From the IMG/VR virus record IMGVR_UViG_3300035698_004436, positions 1 through 37,126 of that record: 37,126 nt of DNA; one strand, written 5' to 3'. Of this stretch, positions 25,301 to 31,481 are shown piece after piece; the first letter of the stretch is position 1; the number at the start of each line of letters is the position of its first letter. Source of the DNA: a virus. The notes beneath the pieces are model-generated. The model was not told the origin of the DNA and ran no database searches. It saw only the letters and a list, made by a program, of their open reading frames with translations. Position numbers and translations under genes: made by a program.

Positions 25301-25666
25301 ATAGACACTGAGTATACCACAGATATAACTTCATATACCCAATTTTTAGGTATGACCGTTCCTAATGGATTAAAGGGTCAATACACTATTAAATTTGATA
25401 TACATTCTGAAATATTAGGGAAGACTGTTTATGGAAGAGTGTATCTTAATAATGCTGTTTTTGGAGCGGAACAATCTACGTCTACAACATCATGGACAAC
25501 AATGAGTGCTGTATTTACTCATGATTGTGATGCTGGTGATGAAATACAACTATGGCTTAAAGCAGATTCATCAAGCGATGTTTATTCGAGAAATTTTAGA
25601 ATATATTATGATGATGGTGTAGTTGCTGATATTGCAGTAGCATCCAGTCAATCTTTTCCTAAATAA
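22340..25666 (+). CDS. tail-tip/baseplate hub and fibre protein (Tal-like)
   Basis: A 1108-residue protein with a modular build. Residues 1 to about 490 look like a hub domain, beta-rich with KITTEFIHKGASGLDVTIGD and YTLNERVVKTTIANI at its end. From about 510 a fibre begins (LYAKLASPHFTGKVGI), followed near residues 710-735 by FENMLIRGAARFRELIIDQL, a short collar motif I know from Bacteroidota tail fibres. Near 910-925 comes SSGSIGGWNISDNSIYTG, and the last 140 residues form a beta-sandwich-like end that may bind sugar. It would join the hub to the receptor. Eight Ala-Ser-Gly motifs occur, six of them in the first 290 residues. No peptidase active site is obvious. Confidence 0.7.
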   Translation: MTTIDIYRGSSAIESIEIDNKTVFSKKLQGDQKITTEFIHKGASGLDVTIGDYISYPASGEHYTINRLPSVVKINDSTFKYNITFEATRYNLAKKLLVSSDEVTDFSYNGSPSDHLTRILANINVIDPTWTAGASNSTGTDKTIQYINESCMSALSKVSDAWDMEFDINDRVITLQDAINGASGYSFQYGQASGLYKLERQQVSNQNIITRCYGYGGTKNIPATYRAPSGGTKRLIFAASGVGYLQDSAATGSYGVIEAQYTDDTIYPQRTAPLTGVVYAASGTGAWDTDTDYVVDSAIDFDVNSYTIEGQTATIVFKSGDLNGIECEIWKYVDATKRFYITPFKDTDGAIRPNSVNYPSSGDSYTITNISMPDTYVTTAETTLQGATQTFLDQNKTPQVVYSLDIDPKYAKDNTIDLSVGDKVTLIDTDLSINSLIRISSIEFPLTNAYKIKATIADFVPYTLNERVVKTTIANIRDTTIVDKDNRELTRRLKVSQTTTDSDLSLYAKLASPHFTGKVGINTVAGVDLHISSADYVLLPMAKIAGTVNGSAELQLERYSVGRTNGIVLSDNNVTKWFFGQYYDGGGGQYNLGLGTTNLAANQIVVITPAGNIGAGTDTPYSNTTYRGFTLKGSGVDTGGMYESVTSDASKKVILFANNLGGNLRTETSHPLYLGTHAVTRVEIGTTGEVKEPSFVDGWTINGGQNWHITAAGDCTFENMLIRGAARFRELIIDQLSVIGGSTLQSVARGKIESIDVPNSKVTLEDFYGYGVTQFADDDFFWSKNIDIDGATFSDNRGQVSAATGLELTLDFTVDGNNGAIGDFAVGDVIVQRGHPTNVDRQSLIYTTVSDPSNPFRKIMTEVDSLASFGTLAKIKLQDGNLASLGGHDIVPASGGFGLYSNNVYLSGLIQASSGSIGGWNISDNSIYTGTEYTSLVGGYAASGITIKSNGSIHGENFYFSDDGSLGLLESQPHWIPKITGTTLRNSIDTEYTTDITSYTQFLGMTVPNGLKGQYTIKFDIHSEILGKTVYGRVYLNNAVFGAEQSTSTTSWTTMSAVFTHDCDAGDEIQLWLKADSSSDVYSRNFRIYYDDGVVADIAVASSQSFPK

Positions 25667-25674
25667 AAAAAACT

Positions 25675-25989
25675 ATGAAATTAAACGTATTAGAACGGAT
25701 TACTTTATTAAAAATAATACCTATACCGAAAGAAGGTAATAGGATGGCTTTCAAGATGATTTATGATTTTATAGGTGAGCTATCTTTTTCAGATCAAGAC
25801 TATAAAGACTTTGGGATAATTGAGAAGGACAATAAAATAAAGTGGGCAAACTCTGAAAATAAAGAGATTGAGATAGGAGATAAGCTACTTGAGATTATAC
25901 AGGGGGTATTAAAAGAGATTGAAAAAGCTGAAAAACTGGATAATGATTTATACTTCTTACATGAAAGATTTGTGGTAAATAATGTTTAA
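25675..25989 (+). CDS. conserved small phage protein of unknown function
   Basis: The 104-residue protein begins MKLNVLERITLLKIIPIPKE and includes ELSFSDQDYKDFGI, IKWANSENKEIEIGDKLLEI and YFLHERFV. This is the pattern of a widespread small phage protein (helical, acidic, about 100 residues) that I have seen near tail or early genes without a known function. It lies between the tip protein and the appendage genes with 8 and 11 base gaps. No membrane segment. Confidence 0.65.
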   Translation: MKLNVLERITLLKIIPIPKEGNRMAFKMIYDFIGELSFSDQDYKDFGIIEKDNKIKWANSENKEIEIGDKLLEIIQGVLKEIEKAEKLDNDLYFLHERFVVNNV

Positions 25990-26000
25990 CTTTACATGAT

Positions 26001-26354
26001 ATGGCAACTACAATAAACATACGGAGGGGGAACCCGTACAATGCAAAATTGACATTTTCAAATGAAGATGGAGACGCTTATAATTTGACGGATAAGACTG
26101 TATTTTTTACTGTTAAGAAGTCAACTGATAATACTACTGATGATGATTTGGCCGTGATTGAAAAAGATATAACCACTCATACAAGTGCCAGCGGAGGAAT
26201 TACAGCACTAGCATTAACGGCAGCACAAACTAATATCGTTGTGGGAGATTATAAATGGGACGTGCGGGTGTATTCTGCATCTCCATTAATTCAAATGAAT
26301 ACCGAATCGGGTATTTGTAATATTGTTGAAATAACTACTAAAAGAATAACGTGA
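26001..26354 (+). CDS. baseplate upper protein-like (BppU N-domain) protein
   Basis: The 117-residue protein fits the immunoglobulin-like N-terminal domain of BppU-type appendage proteins. It reads TINIRRGNPYNAKLTFSNED, then YNLTDKTVFFTVKKSTDN, LTAAQTNIVVGDYKWDVRVY and a final strand ESGICNIVEITTKR. Such domains anchor receptor-binding fibres to the tail tip. It includes one Ala-Ser-Gly (TSASGGI). It ends as TGATG with the next gene, whose product is probably its partner or continuation. Confidence 0.65.
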   Translation: MATTINIRRGNPYNAKLTFSNEDGDAYNLTDKTVFFTVKKSTDNTTDDDLAVIEKDITTHTSASGGITALALTAAQTNIVVGDYKWDVRVYSASPLIQMNTESGICNIVEITTKRIT

Positions 26355-27502
26355 TGGCAGACGAAATAAATGTAACAATCGAAGGAACTGGGGGTGTATA
26401 TTCCCATCCAGAATTAACTAATCTGGACTTTGCTTCGGCAGGACACACAGGTGTATTACCAATGAACGGTAATCAAATTAATGATTTAGCTTCTGGCACG
26501 GCCTCTGGTGATGCGGTTAATCTCGGACAGATATTAAGTTCACCCGATATTGTTCGAATAGATCAATCTTCACCCCAAACAATAGTTAGTGGATTCCCTT
26601 TGTATGCAGAGGATCATGTAGCTTTTACCGATGAGCATCAATTAGTGGATAAAGAATATGTTGATAATTCTTTAGTATCAATAGGGACAAGATTTTATAT
26701 GTTAGATGCTGAAGATGCTACCGTATCAGGATATAAACAAACATCAATTACTGCTAGTGATTTATCGGAGGCTTCTGGCTTTGCTTCGGTTAATGCAGTA
26801 GCTGATACTTTAATAGATGAATGGATCTCTCCGTCAGATATGACATGGAGTACATTAGATTCGGGAGTTTATGACTTAAATGTATTTGCTGAAAAGACAG
26901 GCGGGAATAGAAAGGTTAGGGTATTTTGGAAATTCTATGAAAGGAAATCAGATAATAGTGAGGTGTTAATCACTACATCTAACCTATCAGATATTATTAC
27001 AACCAAAGCACGAACAAGGATATATTCATCATTATCATCTGATTATACACCATCGGTAGGATCTCGTCTTGTAGGAAAGGTTTACTTTAATACTGTATCT
27101 GGAAGCCAGAATACAACTTGTGTTATTTATTATCGAGGAGATGATGATAGTCACTGGCAGATACCTCTTAGTACTTCTTTTTTAGATGATAATTATGGAA
27201 GAAAATATGCTGTTCAAACTACTGACTTCGCTATCCCATTGGCAATAGATGTATCTACATATAAGGACTGGAAATGTGGCAACGCCTCAGGAGATACGAC
27301 ACTTAATATTACAGGTCAGTCAGACGGGGAGGCTGGTATGATTGAGATATATAACTCCGCTTCCGGAACGCTTACTGTAGGGACGATGTTCACAAAGCTA
27401 TTCGGAGGGGGTACTGTCGATACGGCTGCCAGTGGTGATAATTTAATAGCATGGACAAAATCAGGTGATGACATTTTATATTCAATCTCAAATATTTCTT
27501 AA
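26354..27502 (+). CDS. tail appendage/fibre protein rich in Ala-Ser-Gly
   Basis: The 382-residue protein starts at the ATG at 26354, overlapping the preceding stop (TGATG); a GTG three bases upstream is less likely. The first 70 residues hold HTGVLPMNGNQINDLASGTA and GDAVNLGQIL, a fibre motif common in phage appendages. HQLVDKEYVDNSL follows near residue 100, and the rest is beta-rich with GDDDSHWQIPLSTSF. It has six Ala-Ser-Gly motifs in 382 residues, the highest density in the window. It probably forms part of the receptor-contact apparatus; the receptor is unknown. Confidence 0.65.
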   Translation: MADEINVTIEGTGGVYSHPELTNLDFASAGHTGVLPMNGNQINDLASGTASGDAVNLGQILSSPDIVRIDQSSPQTIVSGFPLYAEDHVAFTDEHQLVDKEYVDNSLVSIGTRFYMLDAEDATVSGYKQTSITASDLSEASGFASVNAVADTLIDEWISPSDMTWSTLDSGVYDLNVFAEKTGGNRKVRVFWKFYERKSDNSEVLITTSNLSDIITTKARTRIYSSLSSDYTPSVGSRLVGKVYFNTVSGSQNTTCVIYYRGDDDSHWQIPLSTSFLDDNYGRKYAVQTTDFAIPLAIDVSTYKDWKCGNASGDTTLNITGQSDGEAGMIEIYNSASGTLTVGTMFTKLFGGGTVDTAASGDNLIAWTKSGDDILYSISNIS

Positions 27503-27523
27503 ATAATTAGTTATTTTTATATT

Positions 27524-28099
27524 ATGAAAATAAGCGGTATATATAAAATTCAATCAGTAATAAAATCCGAACGCATTTATATAGGTTCTGCTGTTAATAT
27601 TCAAAAACGATGGAATGCTCATCTCTGGCACTTACGGAATAATAAACATCATACATCAAAACTCCAAAGGCACTTTAATAAATATGGCGAATCCGATTTA
27701 ATGTTTTCGATTCTGACAATTTGTTTAATAAAGGAATTAATAAATACTGAACAATTTTATTTAGATTCGCATAAGACATATTTTAATACTTGCAAAGTAG
27801 CAGGAAGTACTTTAGGGATAAAGGCATCTTCAGAAACTATTGCAAAATTAAGGATTACTGCAAAGGGAAATAAGGGAAGAAAAGGTATTTCACTAACAAA
27901 AGAGCACAAAAGGAAAATATCAACATCTATGATGGGAGAAAAGAATCCGATGTACGGGAAGCCATCTCCCATGAAAGGTAAAAAAGGGCATCCATCTCCA
28001 ACTAAAGGGATGAAAGGTATTTATTCTGAAGAGACACTCGCAAAAATGAGAATCTCAAGTCAAAAAGCATGGGTTAATAGAAGATTAAAAATTGCATGA
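27524..28099 (+). CDS. GIY-YIG endonuclease with NUMOD3 motifs (homing-type)
   Basis: The 191-residue protein begins with a GIY-YIG nuclease domain (residues 1-90): GIY at 5-7, YIG at 19-21, catalytic Arg29 in QKRWNAH, and Glu76 in NTEQFYLD. The C-terminal half carries NUMOD3-type DNA-binding repeats (GEKNPMYGKPSPMKGKKG), typical of free-standing or intron-encoded homing endonucleases. It cuts DNA at a specific site and spreads between related phages. Its insertion between two tail appendage genes is typical of such elements. Lower operon fit (21-base AT-rich gap upstream) also suggests insertion. No intron boundary is evident. Confidence 0.88.
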   Translation: MKISGIYKIQSVIKSERIYIGSAVNIQKRWNAHLWHLRNNKHHTSKLQRHFNKYGESDLMFSILTICLIKELINTEQFYLDSHKTYFNTCKVAGSTLGIKASSETIAKLRITAKGNKGRKGISLTKEHKRKISTSMMGEKNPMYGKPSPMKGKKGHPSPTKGMKGIYSEETLAKMRISSQKAWVNRRLKIA

Positions 28100-28103
28100 T
28101 AGA

Positions 28104-29039
28104 ATGAAAAAAGAACAATTCATAAAAAATTGGATAGGTCGTTTAGATTGGAGTAGTTACTGGTCTTCACTAATCTCAGCAACGGTAGAAGATGCAGCAC
28201 CAACAAAGGTAGTGATGACCTTTTCACATGCTAACACTTCATTGGTAGCTTCTGATTTTACTGTTGCCGGAAAAATAGTTACGCTACTTGAAAGAGATAT
28301 TACAAATAAGATATTAACAATTACTGTTAGTGTTGCTTTCGTTTATGGTGATACGCCTGTTATTACTTTTGGCAAAACAGGAGAAACGTCCAATGTGACT
28401 AATTATATTATAGGAGCAGGGCAGGTATTCAATGGCATAGATGAGTATGCTTATATATCTGATAATGGTGCATTGGATATAAATCAGGCAAGTACAGACT
28501 TTTGTTTAAGTGGAATTATAAAAACAGGTGCAGTAATATCTACTCTCCAATGGATAATTGGAAAGAATATTAATTCAGGTCCTCCGGGAAGGTATGGATT
28601 TTATATAAATACAGGTATATTGAGATTTTTTATTGAAACGACTACAAATTCCTATGTAATACAAGATAATTTAGTTCTTGCAATAAATACGGAATATTAT
28701 GTTTTAGGCAGAATAGACTTAACTAATTCAAAAATATATTTTTACATAGACGGAGTATTGCAAAATGTAGGAGGAACAGATTTTACAGGTACTATTTCTA
28801 CATTAGATAATAAATTTCCCTTTATATTAGGGGTGGGTATTAATACTAACGGAACAACTCCTTACAATTATTTTGGTGGCACATTAAGGGACGTTAGGAT
28901 TTATCATAAAGATATAATCGCACAAATTGCAGATTTAATGCTAAATAAAAAATTAGGTAATGAGGTGGCTTGGTGGAATCTTCCAACGCTTACAGGATTT
29001 GATGAAACGTCTTATGATTTAACAGGAGTAAATATATAG
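28104..29039 (+). CDS. LamG/concanavalin-like tail appendage protein
   Basis: The 311-residue protein starts at the ATG at 28104; a TTG at 28092 is within the preceding gene. After a short N-terminal helix (MKKEQFIKNWIGRLDWSSYW) comes a small Ig-like domain (residues about 20-110: KVVMTFSHANTSLVASDFTV, then KILTITVSVAFVYGDTPVIT). A laminin-G/concanavalin-like domain follows (about 115-290): VFNGIDEYAYISDNGALDIN, FCLSGIIKTG, YYVLGRIDLTNSKIYFYIDG and FGGTLRDVRIYHKD. This fold commonly binds glycans, so the protein is a candidate receptor-binding or enzymatic tail accessory. It lacks the Ala-Ser-Gly motif found in the other appendage proteins. Confidence 0.72.
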   Translation: MKKEQFIKNWIGRLDWSSYWSSLISATVEDAAPTKVVMTFSHANTSLVASDFTVAGKIVTLLERDITNKILTITVSVAFVYGDTPVITFGKTGETSNVTNYIIGAGQVFNGIDEYAYISDNGALDINQASTDFCLSGIIKTGAVISTLQWIIGKNINSGPPGRYGFYINTGILRFFIETTTNSYVIQDNLVLAINTEYYVLGRIDLTNSKIYFYIDGVLQNVGGTDFTGTISTLDNKFPFILGVGINTNGTTPYNYFGGTLRDVRIYHKDIIAQIADLMLNKKLGNEVAWWNLPTLTGFDETSYDLTGVNI

Positions 29040-29042
29040 ACT

Positions 29043-29417
29043 ATGGAATTTATAAAACTAATAAAGCCGCTTGAATACAGAGTTGATACAAATCATTTAA
29101 TAAAATCTGTATTGAAGGATGAAAAAGGAGTCTCACTCTTAAGAAGTGATTTAATTCCGAGGATAAAAGATAAAACGATTAAAGATAATCTTTTAAAAAT
29201 AACGAATAAAAACGAGGTCAGACATTTACCGAAACTTGGTGAATTGATTACTAAAGATGTTTTATATATTTCTGAATATGGATTAATAAAATGTATTGCA
29301 ACAACTATATTAAGTAAACCTCCGATTAGTTTAAAATCAGCGTTTTCGGGTTTAACAGATTTTCCAGAAGATGAAATAATAAAGGAGATTGAACCTATTA
29401 TAAAACTAACAAAGTGA
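29043..29417 (+). CDS. hypothetical protein at the end of the tail module
   Basis: The 124-residue protein starts MEFIKLIKPLEYRVDTNHLI and is basic in the middle (IPRIKDKTIKDNLLKI) with an acidic C-terminus (PEDEIIKEIEPII). No signal peptide, membrane helix or Cys pair. It starts three bases after the LamG gene's stop, so it is probably coexpressed and might be a chaperone or structural partner for it. Unknown family. Confidence 0.6.
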   Translation: MEFIKLIKPLEYRVDTNHLIKSVLKDEKGVSLLRSDLIPRIKDKTIKDNLLKITNKNEVRHLPKLGELITKDVLYISEYGLIKCIATTILSKPPISLKSAFSGLTDFPEDEIIKEIEPIIKLTK

Positions 29418-29515
29418 AAAAGCTATTACTAATATTATTTGTCTTTCTTACTTTGAATAGCTATTCTCATTGGCAGGGGTGTATTTTTAACAGTTGGAAT
29501 AGCAATACCTATTAA
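29414..29515 (+). CDS. possible 33-residue membrane/secreted micro-protein
   Basis: A GTG start at 29414 overlaps the preceding stop as GTGA and opens 33 codons beginning MKKLLLILFVFLTLNSYS. This is a perfect signal peptide or membrane helix in composition, followed by only 15 residues with two Trp and one Cys. It might be a lysis-related membrane peptide, since the next genes look like a lysis module, or the remnant of a longer secreted protein. The signal-like N-terminus makes chance less likely, but the gene is unproven. Confidence 0.35.
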   Translation: MKKLLLILFVFLTLNSYSHWQGCIFNSWNSNTY

Positions 29516-29650
29516 TGAATTAAAGCGATAGTGGTTAAGGTATACGTATAACTATTATTTTTATAAGTAGTTAAAACACAGTAAATAATAAATTAGTGGA
29601 GTTGAAGAATAAATAGGGATAGAATAAAGAACTTTAAATAACATACTCCC

Positions 29651-30007
29651 ATGAGCGAAAGAGAAGATTTGTTTTTTACAAGAGCTGAGAAGGCTTTAGA
29701 AGCTTTAGAGAAAACTAAGGTGTGGTATAAATCTGCTGCAATGGCTTTCGCTGTATCTTTTCTCGTTTGTGTATCTGGTGCTGGTGCTTTAGGCTATAGA
29801 GTAGGGAGGCTTGAATCTGACATGGACGAACTGGCTACTAAAAAATCAGTTGTAATGTTAAATGACAATAACGAGGCTTTTATGGATGCGGTTAGCTGTC
29901 TTATAGCAGATAAATACCAAGAGGCTTATGATGGGTTTAAAGCCAGATATAAAATAATGAACGCTAATATTTTCGAGTTCACAACCGAGAGGGGAGGTAA
30001 AGAATGA
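29651..30007 (+). CDS. single-pass membrane protein of the lysis region
   Basis: The 118-residue protein has a charged N-terminus (SEREDLFFTRAEKALEALEK), one membrane helix at about residues 28-49 (AAMAFAVSFLVCVSGAGALGYR) and a soluble, mostly helical C-terminal half. It is near a DUF5675-like protein and two further membrane peptides. It might be a holin-related or spanin-like protein; there is no specific motif to decide. It follows a 135-base gap with no clear promoter and overlaps the next gene as ATGA. Confidence 0.65.
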   Translation: MSEREDLFFTRAEKALEALEKTKVWYKSAAMAFAVSFLVCVSGAGALGYRVGRLESDMDELATKKSVVMLNDNNEAFMDAVSCLIADKYQEAYDGFKARYKIMNANIFEFTTERGGKE

Positions 30008-30429
30008 AGTGTATAATGAGCCGTAAGTATGGCATCAAAGAAACTCAATCCGTCTTTATGGTAATGGATGGTATTGATAAGTATTTTGAATGTGTAACTA
30101 TTGAGCTTCCAAGAGTAGTTATTCCTTATCGGGTTAATGCTCATAATGTAGATTGTATTCCGGAAGGTATTTATCCAGTTAAAAAGATTATCAGTCCAAC
30201 AAAAGGAAAGTGTTTCTTATTGGAAGACGTACCAGACAGATTCGCAGTTGAAATTCATATAGGGAACTTTGTAGCTGGTAAGAAAGTAGATTCTCAGGGA
30301 TGTATTTTACCAGGTATGTATTTTGAAGACATTAATGAAGATGGGAACATTGATGTTTGTGATAGCACAAAAGCATTAACTACATTATGGAATATCCTTC
30401 CCGACAATTTTAAGCTTCATATATTATGA
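30004..30429 (+). CDS. DUF5675-like protein (possible cell-wall enzyme)
   Basis: The 141-residue protein matches the DUF5675 layout as I know it: IELPRVVIPYRVNAHNVDCI, PEGIYPVKKI, VEIHIGN (His85) and DSQGCILPG (Cys100). The His-then-GC arrangement recalls the catalytic His and Cys of YkuD-type L,D-transpeptidases, which is why the family is suspected to act on peptidoglycan. I see no other lysin candidate in the window, so this may be the endolysin-type protein of this phage; that is inference. A strong GGAGG precedes the ATG. The stop overlaps a 47-residue gene (ATGA). Confidence 0.7.
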   Translation: MKCIMSRKYGIKETQSVFMVMDGIDKYFECVTIELPRVVIPYRVNAHNVDCIPEGIYPVKKIISPTKGKCFLLEDVPDRFAVEIHIGNFVAGKKVDSQGCILPGMYFEDINEDGNIDVCDSTKALTTLWNILPDNFKLHIL

Positions 30430-30569
30430 AAATAAGCACCATGTTTAAAATATATATGTTCATCAAAGGGATTCCAAAACACATTAAATTCTTTTGTATA
30501 CACTGGCTGCCAATGATTTTAATTACTGCATCCATTATTCTTTTATGTTTTATAAAATATATATTATGA
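30426..30569 (+). CDS. 47-residue membrane protein, holin-like candidate
   Basis: Short gene with ATGA overlaps at both ends (30426-30429 and 30566-30569). The peptide begins MKISTMFKIYMFIKG and ends with a membrane helix WLPMILITASIILLCFIKYI, with positive charges before the helix. A single-pass small membrane protein here would fit a holin or antiholin-like role. The overlaps on both sides are the evidence that it is translated. Confidence 0.55.
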   Translation: MKISTMFKIYMFIKGIPKHIKFFCIHWLPMILITASIILLCFIKYIL

Positions 30570-30721
30570 AATTTGAAATTACATTAACAGCATCAAAAAT
30601 ATTAGCTTTTTTACTTGTGATAGCAGGATGGTGTATGGGTGAAACTGCTTTTATGTTTGCAGTACCATTTGCTTCAGGACTTGTTCTAGGGAAACAGTAT
30701 TTTGATAAAACCAATAAATAG
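30566..30721 (+). CDS. 51-residue two-helix membrane protein, holin-like
   Basis: Starts MKFEITLTASKILAFLLVIA with the ATG overlapping the preceding stop as ATGA; a longer reading from 30494 would run through the previous gene and is not needed. Two short hydrophobic segments (residues about 9-24 and 28-43, FMFAVPFASGLVLGKQYF) are joined by a Gly-rich turn, and the end is charged. This hairpin is typical of class II-like holins. It has the only Ala-Ser-Gly I found outside the virion genes. Similar small proteins occur in Bacteroidota phages. Confidence 0.6.
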   Translation: MKFEITLTASKILAFLLVIAGWCMGETAFMFAVPFASGLVLGKQYFDKTNK

Positions 30722-30726
30722 AAATC

Positions 30727-30834
30727 ATGCCAAAAGGAAAACCAAGAAGAGACGGATCAGGACGAGGGACAGGAAACACCGGCCGGGGAGGTTGTGCAAA
30801 TCCAAGAGGGACCAGACAAGGGAGGAATAGATGA
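30727..30834 (+). CDS. 35-residue Gly/Arg-rich basic micro-protein
   Basis: ATG at 30727, stop overlapping the next start as ATGA at 30831-30834. The peptide starts MPKGKPRRDGSGRGTGNTGR and contains one Cys, four Pro, no acidic residue except one Asp, and no hydrophobic core. It is probably disordered. It resembles the short Gly/Arg-rich proteins that begin with MPxG and a DG(S/T)G element in phages and bacteria. Function unknown; nucleic acid or envelope binding are both possible. Confidence 0.5.
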   Translation: MPKGKPRRDGSGRGTGNTGRGGCANPRGTRQGRNR

Positions 30835-31409
30835 AAAACATTAAGCTATATTTTTACGGAATAATCGCAATATTCTTTATCGGTGCGGTTGTTATGGCGA
30901 ATGTCTATAAGAACAAATACGAGCGTGAACAAATCAATTCATTAAGACTGTCCCAGAACAACCTTCAATTAATGTCATCTGAACGCACTAATACGAACCT
31001 ATTAATGACAAAGGATGAGCTTATATCTACTATGTCAACTGAATTAGATAGTGCCTTAAAGCGTCTCTCTATACCCTTAAAGACCATAACAAAGATAGTC
31101 GAGAAGGAAGTTATCATACATGACACCACAATCAAAACAGTATTTGTTCAGTCATCCGGTAAAGATGAATGGGTAATTAATGATTCTGATAAGTGCTGGA
31201 ACTGGTCCGGAGTAGCTAATTTGATAGCCGATTCATTGAATGTCAAACGTACCGAATTTAATTACCACAACAATCATACTGATATATTTAACTGGATAAG
31301 ACCTCATAAGTTTTTATTCTTTAAGTGGGGTAAAAAGGAGGTAATACAAACTTCATCTTCTGAATGTGGCGAGACTACTTCTCGTACTATTTCAATAATT
31401 AAGAAATAA
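30831..31409 (+). CDS. spanin-like membrane-anchored protein
   Basis: The 192-residue protein has an N-terminal membrane anchor (residues about 7-25, LYFYGIIAIFFIGAVVMANV), then a charged helical segment to about residue 95 (LLMTKDELISTMSTELDSAL), and a beta-rich end with WNWSGVANLIADSLNVKRTE and three Cys. This matches the usual layout of Rz-like inner-membrane spanins, as well as the Bacteroidota phage DUF6549-type family. It is preceded by a strong GGGAGG. It is last in the lysis-type operon; a palindrome follows immediately. Confidence 0.6.
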   Translation: MKNIKLYFYGIIAIFFIGAVVMANVYKNKYEREQINSLRLSQNNLQLMSSERTNTNLLMTKDELISTMSTELDSALKRLSIPLKTITKIVEKEVIIHDTTIKTVFVQSSGKDEWVINDSDKCWNWSGVANLIADSLNVKRTEFNYHNNHTDIFNWIRPHKFLFFKWGKKEVIQTSSSECGETTSRTISIIKK

Positions 31410-31426
31410 CATGATATTTATCATGT
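31409..31426. promoter_or_regulatory. 18-bp dyad operator candidate, site 1
   Basis: ACATGATA-TT-TATCATGT, a perfect inverted repeat with 8-base arms around a TT centre, overlapping the spanin-like stop and lying 56 bases before the metallophosphoesterase ATG. It shares the core YATGAYA-NN-TRTCATR with sites at 32770 and 34799. A weak TTTG at 31429-31432 and TACCTTG at 31447-31453 might be promoter elements. Confidence 0.5.
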
Positions 31427-31481
31427 ATTTTGTCAAATATACGTTATACCTTGCTAATCAGTATTAATTAAACCCAACCCA

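Noticed and set aside
29541-29550. TATACGTATA palindrome in the gap before 29651
   Set aside because: Only ten bases, AT-rich and without relatives in other gaps; chance is likely.
30494-30565. Longer version of the 51-residue membrane protein
   Set aside because: The extension reads out of frame through the 47-residue gene, and the ATG at 30566 overlaps that gene's stop in the usual way.
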